IMG/VR virus record: IMGVR_UViG_3300021478_000053
Coordinates: 1 to 44,843 of that record
Length of the DNA: 44,843 nt
DNA from: a virus
Reading direction: 5' to 3' (one strand)
The position numbers and the translations under genes were made by a program. Numbering within the stretch: position 1 is the stretch's first letter; every line of letters begins with the position of its first letter. This document shows positions 31,922 through 38,872 of the stretch, piece after piece. The notes under the pieces were generated by a model. That model did not search any database. It saw only the letters and a list, made by a program, of their open reading frames with translations, and was not told the origin of the DNA.

Positions 31922-31949
31922 TTGACTACGCCAAAAATTTGGATATCTA
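31922..31949 (+). promoter_or_regulatory. cro promoter with operator in the spacer
   Basis: TTGACT (31922-31927), 16-bp spacer and TATCTA (31944-31949), then 6 nt to the cro ATG. The operator TACGC-N9-GGATA (31927-31945, core CAAAAATTT) fills the spacer. Predicted leaderless transcript. Confidence 0.6.
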
Positions 31950-31955
31950 TGGCGT

Positions 31956-32162
31956 ATGGCTGAACGCAAAACTACCGAGGCGGTGATTAGTTCGCTCGGC
32001 GGGTTGAGTGCCGTTGCCGAACTGACCCGCACGACGCCCAAGTCTGTTTGGAACTGGAAAAAGTCGGGCCGGTTCCCCGCAAAAACCTACCTCGCGCTGA
32101 TCAGCGCCCTCGTTCACCGCGGCGATACCGCGCCGAACAATCTCTGGAACATGGTCAAATGA
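31956..32162 (+). CDS. cro: Cro-like HTH regulator
   Basis: 68 aa. LGGLSAVAELTRTTPKSVWNWKKSGRFPAKTYLALISALVHRG is a Cro/YdaS-type helix-turn-helix. First gene of the rightward early operon and divergent from the XRE repressor, the standard lysis-lysogeny arrangement. It should repress the cI promoter and commit to lytic growth. No Shine-Dalgarno sequence is seen; the promoter places the transcript start at or next to the ATG. Confidence 0.8.
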   Translation: MAERKTTEAVISSLGGLSAVAELTRTTPKSVWNWKKSGRFPAKTYLALISALVHRGDTAPNNLWNMVK

Positions 32163-32184
32163 TCGGCAGATTGATGGGGCGGCG

Positions 32185-32673
32185 ATGAGCGAATTGGCAC
32201 CGATTATCGAAATGGACCTTGAGCGCGATAAGAGGGAATTTCTTGTTGCCATTCGACGAAACGAAACATCCCTACGCGAGATTGCGGATTGGTGTGCCAC
32301 ATTTGGCGACAAACATAAATGGACCAACGCCGAGATATGCAAATTTGCCGGCAAGGGCGAACGATGGTCACAGCGGCTAAGAAAGTGGCGGGCGGCCGGG
32401 TTTGTCGGCGACATTTGGCAATCTGGTCATACGAATAGCGCGTCGGTACCGACGCCAAATCCGTTGAAATCAAAAGATAATTCCGAACGATCCAGCGGTT
32501 CCACCGCCGTTAACAGCAACAAGGAAGAAATCCCCTCTGAAGAAGAGGCGGAAGAGAGCCACCAGCAGGCTCTATACGACCAGGCGTGCCTGTTCCTGGA
32601 ACGAATGACAGGTGAAACCCGGCAAAGATTTTTTGCCCATCTCAGGAGAAAGTACAATGGCGGTCATCAATAA
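32185..32673 (+). CDS. Early protein with possible HTH (162 aa)
   Basis: 162 aa. The N-terminal ~75 residues include SLREIADWCATFGDKHKWTNAEICKFAGKGERWSQRLRKWRAAGFVG, compatible with a winged or HTH DNA-binding domain. Residues ~80-128 are Ser/Asn/Glu-rich (disordered), and the end is helical (QALYDQACLFLERMTGETRQRFFAHLRRKY). Second gene of the early-right operon; possibly a replication or regulatory protein. It overlaps the next gene by 17 bp. Confidence 0.55.
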   Translation: MSELAPIIEMDLERDKREFLVAIRRNETSLREIADWCATFGDKHKWTNAEICKFAGKGERWSQRLRKWRAAGFVGDIWQSGHTNSASVPTPNPLKSKDNSERSSGSTAVNSNKEEIPSEEEAEESHQQALYDQACLFLERMTGETRQRFFAHLRRKYNGGHQ

Positions 32674-33142
32674 AATACCAAAGGCGGGATCTAAGGGGTT
32701 CGGCATGGCCGTTACCCCAGATCGAGATCATCTCGACGTTGCCATCACCGCCAACGGGCAATGCAAGCCTAAGGATTGCTGGCATCGGGTCGCTATTGCT
32801 TCGATTCTTTCTGCGTGGGGCGCAACCAGCCGCGAACTAGCTTCTATTAAAGTTGATGCGGGACACATCAAACTCCAATTCGGGGGATGGCGGTACACTG
32901 CCGATACGCCCAGCCATGTTAAGCGGTCATTGATGTTATTCGACTCGAGACATTATTCCGACCTTCGCATCCGTGAATATAATCTGCGTTTTCGTCGAGC
33001 GAGAAAAATTCAAACCGCCTCCCTGGAGCGGAAGAAGAAAGTACGCCTCAACAATCGGGCATGGCGGAAAAACAATCCCGACTATATGCCGCCTCCAGCG
33101 TCATTGCGTAGTCGCATCGAGGGACACTCAAGCATCGTGTGA
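32657..33142 (+). CDS. Early protein of unknown function (161 aa)
   Basis: 161 aa from the ATG at 32657 with AGGAG upstream. The N-terminal two thirds are mixed alpha/beta (HRVAIASILSAWGATSRELASIKVDAGHIKLQFGGWRY). The end is strongly basic (FRRARKIQTASLERKKKVRLNNRAWRKNNP), suggesting nucleic-acid binding. Family not recognised. Confidence 0.6.
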   Translation: MAVINKIPKAGSKGFGMAVTPDRDHLDVAITANGQCKPKDCWHRVAIASILSAWGATSRELASIKVDAGHIKLQFGGWRYTADTPSHVKRSLMLFDSRHYSDLRIREYNLRFRRARKIQTASLERKKKVRLNNRAWRKNNPDYMPPPASLRSRIEGHSSIV

Positions 33143-33172
33143 GTCCGCTGCCGGCGGTCACCGGCACCCGCT

Positions 33173-33541
33173 GTGAGGGTGGGGGCTTTGAGAAAAGAAG
33201 AATACGAGCTGCAGAAGGCTGTCGTGCTCCATGTGCGCCGCCGAGCGCCGGGGCTGCTCTATTGGCACACCCCGAACCAAGGGGCGCGGTCACTCAAGAC
33301 GGTCATGGCCCTGCGCGCGATGGGCTTCAAAAAGGGCATCCCCGACCTATTCTTTTTTAAGAAGGGGACGTTGTTCGGCCTTGAGCTAAAAATACTCGAC
33401 GGCTCCGCGACCAGCGACCAGCTCGAAGTCGTTGACCAGATAAAAGCCGAGGGCGGGAAGGCCGAAATTACTTACGGCCTCGATCATGCGCTCGCGACCC
33501 TGGAGGCATGGGGCCTCATCCGCGCGGAGGTAAAGGTATGA
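33173..33541 (+). CDS. VRR-NUC domain nuclease
   Basis: 122 aa, a stand-alone VRR-NUC (PD-(D/E)XK superfamily) nuclease. Catalytic set: GIPDLFFF (Asp58), GLELKI (Glu71-Leu-Lys73) and SDQLEVVD (Gln83). Conserved N-terminal helix EYELQKAVVLHVRRRAPGLLYWHTPN. Such proteins act in phage replication or recombination as structure-specific nucleases. The start is non-ATG: GTG at 33173 or 33179, or TTG at 33188 after GGGTGGGGG. Coupled to the next gene by an ATGA overlap. Confidence 0.85.
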   Translation: MRVGALRKEEYELQKAVVLHVRRRAPGLLYWHTPNQGARSLKTVMALRAMGFKKGIPDLFFFKKGTLFGLELKILDGSATSDQLEVVDQIKAEGGKAEITYGLDHALATLEAWGLIRAEVKV

Positions 33542-34038
33542 ACGAACTAGGACTGGCTTACATTCGCGGCGCCAAGGGGCCGATCGGGCTCAAACAGGAA
33601 AGCGAAATGCTGCATTTGCGCAAGCGGGTGCAGGAATTGGAAGGGCTACTTCAAGAGGCGAAAGAAGGTACCTCCAACAATACGCTTTTCCCGTGGCCGT
33701 TCCTCGCCCCGCCCGTCGCCTATCTTCCGCCTGATGAGGCGATGCGCCCGACCAAGGACAAAATAACCGATGTAGTGAGACGATTCTATAAGCTCTCGCT
33801 CCGGGAGATAATGAGCGAACGAAGGCATCAGGAAGTAACCTTCCCCCGCCAGGTGGCGATGTATTTATGTTGCGAGCACACACTCTGGTCGCTGACTAGT
33901 ATCGGCAAATACTTTGGCGGCAAAGACCACACCACAGTCCTACATTCTCAAAGAAAAATCCAAGGTCTTATCGGGACAAACGCTGAAATCACCCAACAAA
34001 TAAATGAGATTGAACGGCTTTTGCGGGTGGACTCATGA
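33538..34038 (+). CDS. DnaA domain IV-like DNA-binding protein
   Basis: 166 aa. Residues ~73-140 match the C-terminal DNA-binding domain of DnaA: KITDVVRRFYKLSLREIMSERR, FPRQVAMYL, and the signature GGKDHTTVLHSQRK (127-140), which reads DnaA boxes. The AAA+ ATPase domain is absent; instead there is an N-terminal coiled coil (LHLRKRVQELEGLLQEA) and a linker. It could bind DnaA boxes as an origin or regulatory factor, or titrate or mimic host DnaA. Confidence 0.8.
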   Translation: MNELGLAYIRGAKGPIGLKQESEMLHLRKRVQELEGLLQEAKEGTSNNTLFPWPFLAPPVAYLPPDEAMRPTKDKITDVVRRFYKLSLREIMSERRHQEVTFPRQVAMYLCCEHTLWSLTSIGKYFGGKDHTTVLHSQRKIQGLIGTNAEITQQINEIERLLRVDS

Positions 34039-34280
34039 GCAGCAGGGCATGGACAAATCACGAGGTCAAGAAGCTAAAAGAGCTTCATGCCACCGGCATG
34101 AGCAACTATGAAATCGGCCAGAATCTCAATCGGACAAAGGGCTCGATAGAATGCCAATGTATTTCGCTGATGGCTAACGACCTCCTCCCCCGCCGCACCC
34201 GCATGCAGCGGATAAAGATAAATCAAAGAGCGAGGGCGCGCAGTGACGCAGAGCGATACCGTCAGGTATGTGCTCCATGA
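34035..34280 (+). CDS. GcrA/SANT-like HTH protein (81 aa)
   Basis: 81 aa. RAWTNHEVKKLKELHATGMSNYEIGQNLNRTKGSIECQCISL is a three-helix Myb/SANT- or GcrA-type DNA-binding domain; the basic C-terminus ends RYRQVCAP. The last codons lie within a 17-bp direct repeat that is also the end of the methyltransferase gene. Probably a transcription regulator acting in the early operon. Confidence 0.7.
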   Translation: MSSRAWTNHEVKKLKELHATGMSNYEIGQNLNRTKGSIECQCISLMANDLLPRRTRMQRIKINQRARARSDAERYRQVCAP

Positions 34281-34283
34281 GCG
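34267..34283 (+). repeat. Direct repeat, copy 1 (17 bp)
   Basis: TATGTGCTCCATGAGCG, containing the stop of the HTH gene and the ATG of the methyltransferase gene. Identical copy at 34875-34891. Confidence 0.85.
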
Positions 34284-34888
34284 ATCCTTTCGAGGGGCTG
34301 CCGCGCGGGCATTTCGGGGCGATCCTTGCCGATCCACCGTGGGGCTTTCGATGTTGGTCGGGGCCGGAAAAGAAGGTCGCCAGTCGTGGCACTGTCGCGC
34401 CTTATCGTACAATGGAAATGGATGAGATTGGTTCCCTGCCAGTCAGTGAGCTAGCCGCGCCTAATTGCACTCTATTTATGTGGTTTGTTTGGCCGACATT
34501 ACCGCAAGCCCTCGGCCTCGTTTCCGCGTGGGGATTTGAATACAAAACATGCGGGTTCTGTTGGATGAAGGCCGATCAATACCGCCTCTTTGCGCTGCAA
34601 GAAGATGTGCGGATGGGGTTGGGCTATTGGACTCGGTCAAACACGGAAGCCTGTTTGCTTGCTACACGCGGCAACCCCAAGCGCGTTGATAATAGTATTC
34701 GCCAGGGCATCCTTGAACCAATCCGCGAGCACAGCCGCAAGCCGGACTGCGTACACGAGCGCATCGAGCGGCTGGTGGCGGGGCCATATCTCGAACTTTT
34801 CGCGCGCCAGTCGCGCCCAGGCTGGATGACATGGGGCAATGAAACAACCAAATTCGACCGACCGGATATTTCGCTATGTGCTCCATGA
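34277..34888 (+). CDS. MT-A70 family adenine methyltransferase
   Basis: 203 aa from the ATG at 34277. Catalytic DPPW motif (residues 19-22) after GHFGAILA, followed by TLFMWFVWPTLPQALGLVSAWGFEYKT and HSRKPDCVHERIERLVAGPYLELFARQ, typical of MT-A70 enzymes that make N6-methyladenine. No partner restriction enzyme is visible, so this is likely an orphan enzyme for self-protection from host restriction or for regulation. The gene is bounded by the 17-bp repeats, suggesting acquisition as a cassette. Confidence 0.85.
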   Translation: MSDPFEGLPRGHFGAILADPPWGFRCWSGPEKKVASRGTVAPYRTMEMDEIGSLPVSELAAPNCTLFMWFVWPTLPQALGLVSAWGFEYKTCGFCWMKADQYRLFALQEDVRMGLGYWTRSNTEACLLATRGNPKRVDNSIRQGILEPIREHSRKPDCVHERIERLVAGPYLELFARQSRPGWMTWGNETTKFDRPDISLCAP

Positions 34889-35021
34889 GCGGGTCAGGGA
34901 CTACGAGCGGTTGGGGTGGATGGTGGTAGCTGAGCTGGGGCCAGTACACGGCGAGTGGAGTGTTCTAGCTGAGTTTATTTGCAGTTGTGGGCGGGCGTGC
35001 GTCGAACCGCATAAAGCGTAG
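34839..35021 (+). CDS. Small phage protein with rebuilt 5' end (60 aa)
   Basis: 60 aa. RYVLHERVRDYERLGWMVVAELGP...WSVLAEFICSCG is the core of a small protein type I recall in rhizobial phages. The first ~11 residues are encoded by the tail of the methyltransferase gene. An apparently original 5' end (MTQSDTVRYVLHER) survives upstream at 34243-34283, ahead of the methyltransferase. So this gene seems to have been split by the cassette and re-started from an ATG inside it. Function unknown. Confidence 0.6.
   Translation: MKQPNSTDRIFRYVLHERVRDYERLGWMVVAELGPVHGEWSVLAEFICSCGRACVEPHKA
34875..34891 (+). repeat. Direct repeat, copy 2 (17 bp)
   Basis: Identical to 34267-34283; contains the methyltransferase stop codon. 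Spacing between copies is 608 bp. Confidence 0.85.
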
Positions 35022-35047
35022 CTTTGCTACATGAAGCGAGGGGCTGA
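35011..35047 (+). repeat. Degenerate hairpin repeat pair before the replication gene
   Basis: ATAAAGCGTAGCTTTGCTAC (35011-35030) followed by a decayed ATGAAGCGAGGGGCTGA (35031-35047); then the ATG at 35048. Member of the dispersed 20-bp family. Confidence 0.65.
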
Positions 35048-36145
35048 ATGAAAGTCTTCGGAAGAATCGCGAGGCGCCTAGTGGACGCCGGGGTGCCCAT
35101 TGAAGAGGTGGGCGAGTTAATCGCTGAGGCGACGCTGGAACTCAGCGCCACGACGCGCAGCACCGGAGCCATCCGCCAGGAGCGTTACAGGCGTAACAAA
35201 GCGTCACAAAGCGTAACAAGCGTAACAAGCGACGGGCAAGAAAGAAAGGGTTCCGTACCTCCTAAAGAAAGAATACTTCCTTCTTCGGATACTTCGTATC
35301 CTCAGTCGGAAGTCGCGCGCGACCTTGGAAAACGGGTAGGCGAGGCTCTCCGGTCTCTCGGCCCCCTACCCGACGAGGCCAAAAGTTTCCACGACGCTTG
35401 CGAGGCCTCGCTTCGGAAAGCCGGGTTCGTGGTCTTCCGAGAATGGGAAATTGACCTGGGGGCTGGCCGCCACGGGTATATCGACCTGGTGGTGATGGAG
35501 GAGGACCGCGGGGTCGCGATTGAGCTTGATCGGAGGCTTCCGCGCGCCAAATCCCTTAAAAAACTATCAAAATTTGATGGCTACCGGATTTGCGTGACCC
35601 GGACAGCCAATTCTTCACGGGAATTCGAGGGGATGGTGGACGAGGTTATCGCGGTCCCCGTTCTTCCCTCGGAAAACCCGAAGTTTCAGGAATTTTGGAA
35701 GGTTTTCCCGGCGCGCAAGGGGTCGAATCCAAAATATCCTGCTCGGCAGAAATTTGATGAGCTTGTGAGGCAGGGGATTGACCCCGATGCAATTATTGGC
35801 GGCGCCAGAGGGTATGCCGCCGCGGCGGGGAAGGATGCGAATACGGAATTTATTTGCACGGCCGTCGTCTTTCTGAACCAGCGGCGATGGGAGGACTACG
35901 CGCCCAAATACACCCCGGAGCAGATCGAAGAATATGCGCGCCAGCGGCGGGAGAGGACTGCGATTGAGGCCTTGGCGCCGTCGGCAGCCCCGCCATACAC
36001 GCCTAGCCCAGAGGAAGTCGAACGGGGCCGGGAGTGGTATGCGCGTCGGCGAATGGGGAAGTCGGGGATAGGAATGCGGGCAGCTGGCGATGCTGTGGTG
36101 CACCTGGTGACCAAAATGGAAGAACAAAAAAGGCAGGCATCATGA
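35048..36145 (+). CDS. Replication-type protein with internal nuclease-like domain
   Basis: 365 aa. The N-terminal ~50 residues are helical and basic. Residues 48-61 are encoded by iteron-like repeats. Residues ~108-205 resemble a PD-(D/E)XK fold (GRHGYIDLVVMEEDRGVAIELDRRLPRAKSLKKL; Asp146, Glu159, Asp161). Residues ~212-290 (FWKVFPARKGSNPKYPARQKF... FICTAVVFLNQRRWEDY) resemble the C-terminal part of phage replisome-organiser proteins. The charged tail is Arg-rich. An origin-binding and helicase-loading role like lambda O is inferred. Confidence 0.55.
   Translation: MKVFGRIARRLVDAGVPIEEVGELIAEATLELSATTRSTGAIRQERYRRNKASQSVTSVTSDGQERKGSVPPKERILPSSDTSYPQSEVARDLGKRVGEALRSLGPLPDEAKSFHDACEASLRKAGFVVFREWEIDLGAGRHGYIDLVVMEEDRGVAIELDRRLPRAKSLKKLSKFDGYRICVTRTANSSREFEGMVDEVIAVPVLPSENPKFQEFWKVFPARKGSNPKYPARQKFDELVRQGIDPDAIIGGARGYAAAAGKDANTEFICTAVVFLNQRRWEDYAPKYTPEQIEEYARQRRERTAIEALAPSAAPPYTPSPEEVERGREWYARRRMGKSGIGMRAAGDAVVHLVTKMEEQKRQAS
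35182..35231 (+). repeat. Iteron-like tandem repeats, candidate replication origin
   Basis: GCGTAACAAA, GCGTCACAAA, GCGTAACAA, GCGTAACAA in tandem (35191-35228), preceded by an inverted-like GCGTTACAG and followed by a partial GCGAC. Downstream lie A/G-rich tracts and the hairpin GGATACTTCGTATCC (35287-35301). Located inside the replication gene, as in lambda. Confidence 0.55.
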
Positions 36146-36648
36146 CCCCCACGGCCCGCTATCCCGAACCAAACGTGATCAGGTTTGTGCGGCGGTTTTT
36201 CCCGAAGCCGGGACGTGTGCTCGACATTGGCAGCGGCTCGGGGAACCATGCGCGGTTCTTTGAGGATGAGGGGTGGGATGTTACGGCAATTGATCCCGGG
36301 GATGTTCGAGCGCATTCGCATCTCGGTATTCGAGCGTGGCTGCGGCTGAGCAGGGATTATGAAAAATATGACCTAGTTCTAGACCACAACACGCTTTGCC
36401 ATATCGAAAACCCACCCTACCAACAAATACACGAGGCGCTAGCCTACGCCGGAGCGTTTCTTTGCGTCCATCCAACAGATGAAACATGGCCGGGTGTGGG
36501 CATCGGCAAATCCTACACCCGGTTTGCTTCCGAGCACGAGCTGCGGGAGAGCCTGAAGCCGTTCCGCGATGTTAGAATCTGGCGCTCGTCTTATCCCGAC
36601 TTTGGGGACCACGAAATCAGCAGTTGGGTAGCATGGGGGTGGAAGTGA
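36142..36648 (+). CDS. Class I SAM-dependent methyltransferase
   Basis: 168 aa from the ATG at 36142 (ATGA overlap). Motif I LDIGSGSGNHARFF (residues ~27-40), then DVTAIDPGD (acidic residue for SAM ribose) and YDLVLDHNTLCHIENPP (motif IV region). The substrate is unknown. As first gene of the sugar block it may methylate a sugar, but small-molecule or nucleic-acid substrates are possible. Length is short but complete for the fold. Confidence 0.75.
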   Translation: MTPTARYPEPNVIRFVRRFFPKPGRVLDIGSGSGNHARFFEDEGWDVTAIDPGDVRAHSHLGIRAWLRLSRDYEKYDLVLDHNTLCHIENPPYQQIHEALAYAGAFLCVHPTDETWPGVGIGKSYTRFASEHELRESLKPFRDVRIWRSSYPDFGDHEISSWVAWGWK

Positions 36649-36728
36649 GCGTGCTTGATTGGTTCATAATAATCGAATTGATCATGCTCGTGGTAATCAT
36701 TTGGCTAACGCGGGGGATGCTTCTGTGA
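36645..36728 (+). CDS. Membrane micropeptide (27 aa, GTG start)
   Basis: 27 aa consisting of one hydrophobic helix (FIIIELIMLVVIIWL) flanked by Asp and Arg. It starts at a GTGA overlap with the methyltransferase stop and ends at a GTGA overlap with the WbqC gene, so it is exactly phased. Function unknown. Confidence 0.5.
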   Translation: MSVLDWFIIIELIMLVVIIWLTRGMLL

Positions 36729-37405
36729 TCCTTTCCGGCCATCAGCCCGTCTACCTTCCTGGCATTATCGTGCTGACAAAGATCGCGCTGTCGGACGCTT
36801 TCATGTTCGTGGGGCATTGCCAATTCCAGAATAAGAGTTGGCATTCACGCAACTACATTCGCGGTCCTAACGGCCCTCTATTGCTGACGGTGCCGGTTGA
36901 AAAGCACATAGGGCAATCAATCGACCAGACCAAGCTCCTCGCCGGCAATTGGCGGCGCAAGCATCTGGCCTCGATCGAGCATGCCTACCGCAAGCGGCCC
37001 TTTTTTGATAAATATTTCCCGTCGATAGAAAGAACCATCATGGCCGACTTTGGTTCGCTCGGCTGTTTGAACGCTTGTCTGATTGCAAAATTCTGTGAAT
37101 GGCTGGGGATAGAGACAGCATATTGTTTGAATATCGGTGTGGAAGGCCATAAGACAGATATGCTCATCAGCATGTGTAAGTCCACGGGTGCAAATCGGTA
37201 TCTATCGAGCCAGGGCGAGACCTACGTTGACCGGAAGCAGATGAAAGACGCGGGGATTAGCCATCATTTTCTGAAGTTCACCCACCCGGTCTACGACCAG
37301 GGCCACAAAGACTTTATCGAAAATCTGTCGGTGATTGATTTGTTGCTCAATGTCGGGCCGGAAGCTGGGAAGATGGTCAGGGAGGCTGGGCATGTTCTGG
37401 ATTAG
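36725..37405 (+). CDS. WbqC-like family protein
   Basis: 226 aa, GTG start at 36725. Begins with ILSGHQPVYLPGIIVLTKIALSDAFMFVGHCQFQNKSWHSRNYIRGPNG, the WbqC signature (HQP-x-Y-x-P, D-x-F-x-x-x-D/H-x-x-Q). WbqC-like proteins occur in O-antigen, capsule and nonulosonic-acid gene clusters; their biochemical reaction is not well defined. First of the sugar genes proper. Length agrees with the family (~230 aa). Confidence 0.8.
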   Translation: MILSGHQPVYLPGIIVLTKIALSDAFMFVGHCQFQNKSWHSRNYIRGPNGPLLLTVPVEKHIGQSIDQTKLLAGNWRRKHLASIEHAYRKRPFFDKYFPSIERTIMADFGSLGCLNACLIAKFCEWLGIETAYCLNIGVEGHKTDMLISMCKSTGANRYLSSQGETYVDRKQMKDAGISHHFLKFTHPVYDQGHKDFIENLSVIDLLLNVGPEAGKMVREAGHVLD

Positions 37406-38192
37406 CAAACCGACCATCGAGGCCAAGATAGCGCGGGCCTTCGGCTATGAGTATTGCACGCTATTTGATTCGGCGCGGTCGGCTATTGCGACATGGAAGA
37501 ACACGACATGGTGGTATTTGCGCCGCATACCGTCGAATGTTTGTCCGGTGCTTTGGGAGACGATGCTAGGGCGCCCGCAGATCGTCGCGGTAGATCCCGA
37601 GACGGGGTTGGCCGGCGTCGGAGTGAATTTGTACGGGTATAGGGATCTTAACCCGACGCGGTTTTATGAAATTGACCCGCTGATGATTGGCTATCTGCGT
37701 GAGCCCCGCGCTAAGGAAATGGTTATCAGCTTCGGCCGCAAGAAGATGCTGGATATAGGGGCGGGCGGGGCGCTCCTGAGCAACACCAAGCCGTGGTTTG
37801 GCTATTTCCCTGAGGGACTACGGGATGAGCTGGAATATCAGTACGGCATTTTTAATCGGCAGCTCGGGGAAAGGTGGAAGCGCGTCGATTGGTGGGACCG
37901 CTATTTGGGCGATAGCTGTGTCCGCATTCCGCAAGAGCAGCTTATGCCGTGGCGGATCATTCGCCGCATTCCAGGCAAGCGCGATGAGGTCGTGAAGGCG
38001 CTACGCGAAGCTGGGCATCCGGTAGGCACCAATTATCCGCCGTTGCCGGGGGTAACTGACGCGGGGGCGGTCCAATGGGGAAGGGAAGTCATTAACTTTT
38101 TTATACACAAAGACATCGAGCAATACGAAATCCACAAGATGTGCGAGATCATCAAGAGGACAATCGGCCAACAAGCGGAGCTTCGCTCATGA
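37392..38192 (+). CDS. Short DegT/DnrJ-like aminotransferase
   Basis: 266 aa from the ATG at 37392 (overlap with WbqC). SFGRKKMLDIGAGGALLSN is the PLP-lysine segment of sugar aminotransferases (Lys in FGxxKxLxxGxGGxLL). FGYEYCTLFDSARSAIATW is the N-terminal cofactor region, and the end EAGHPVGTNYPPLPGV resembles the usual C-terminal domain. It is ~100 residues shorter than typical family members, so it is a reduced version. The C-terminal AELRS is encoded by a hairpin repeat. It may aminate a keto-sugar. Confidence 0.65.
   Translation: MFWISKPTIEAKIARAFGYEYCTLFDSARSAIATWKNTTWWYLRRIPSNVCPVLWETMLGRPQIVAVDPETGLAGVGVNLYGYRDLNPTRFYEIDPLMIGYLREPRAKEMVISFGRKKMLDIGAGGALLSNTKPWFGYFPEGLRDELEYQYGIFNRQLGERWKRVDWWDRYLGDSCVRIPQEQLMPWRIIRRIPGKRDEVVKALREAGHPVGTNYPPLPGVTDAGAVQWGREVINFFIHKDIEQYEIHKMCEIIKRTIGQQAELRS
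38171..38188 (+). repeat. Partial hairpin repeat before the NeuB gene
   Basis: ACAAGCGGAGCTTCGCTC then ATG. A degenerate member of the dispersed 20-bp family at the aminotransferase/NeuB junction. Confidence 0.6.
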
Positions 38193-38872
38193 CAATGATC
38201 ATTGCTGAAATATCAGGCAACCATGGCGGCAGTCTTGAGAAAGCATGCGATCTGATTGCTGCCGCCGCCAGGTGTGGCTGCGATGCGGTCAAGTTCCAGC
38301 TCTACAAGCCAAAAGATCTGAACGATCCGGCCAATAACGAGGACTATGAGAAATATCATGTGCCATTAGCATGGCTTGCTGATATGTTTCAGGACGCGAA
38401 GTTTCATGAAATAGATTTATTTGCAAGTGTATTTGCTACCTGGGCTGTTGATGCGCTCAGTCTTTATCATCCGTTCGCATACAAGATAGCCTCGCCCGAG
38501 AGCACGCGGCTATCTAGCCGAATATATAGGGAACTTGCCAAAGTAATTCGGCAGACAGACTCCGAGTTGTATGTTTCCAGCGGGCGCGTTGATTTGGAAA
38601 TGATGGTAGCGCTTGACCCCGATGTCTTGTTCTACTGCAAGACGGGTTATCCGGCGTACCTGACGGGGTGGGATCTTCAATTGATGCGAAGGCTGCGGGG
38701 CGGATTTTCAGATCATAGCTCGGGCGTGGAATGGCCGCTGGCGATGATCGCGGCGGGGGCGACGCACATCGAAAAGCACTTCAAGCTGGACGACGATTGT
38801 GTGGACGCTGCGTTTTCGCTCAATCCCGAGCAGATGAAGCTTTTATGCGATCTGGCACATCACTGCTCATAA
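38189..38872 (+). CDS. NeuB/PseI-family nonulosonic acid synthase, short form
   Basis: 227 aa. TIM-barrel motifs: MIIAEISGNHGGSLEKA (start), CDAVKFQLYKP, YKIASPEST, GGFSDHSSGVEWPLAMIAAGATHIEKHFKLDDD and DAAFSLNPEQMK. NeuB enzymes condense PEP with an N-acyl hexosamine to sialic, legionaminic or pseudaminic acid. The C-terminal antifreeze-like (SAF) domain is missing (normal length ~340), so activity is uncertain. Starts directly after a repeat-borne sequence and overlaps the next gene by 28 bp. Confidence 0.8.
   Translation: MTMIIAEISGNHGGSLEKACDLIAAAARCGCDAVKFQLYKPKDLNDPANNEDYEKYHVPLAWLADMFQDAKFHEIDLFASVFATWAVDALSLYHPFAYKIASPESTRLSSRIYRELAKVIRQTDSELYVSSGRVDLEMMVALDPDVLFYCKTGYPAYLTGWDLQLMRRLRGGFSDHSSGVEWPLAMIAAGATHIEKHFKLDDDCVDAAFSLNPEQMKLLCDLAHHCS

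Noticed and set aside
31868-32041. Longer N-terminal extension of the repressor frame
   Set aside because: It would run through the cro gene and both promoters; the extra residues do not fit an XRE protein.
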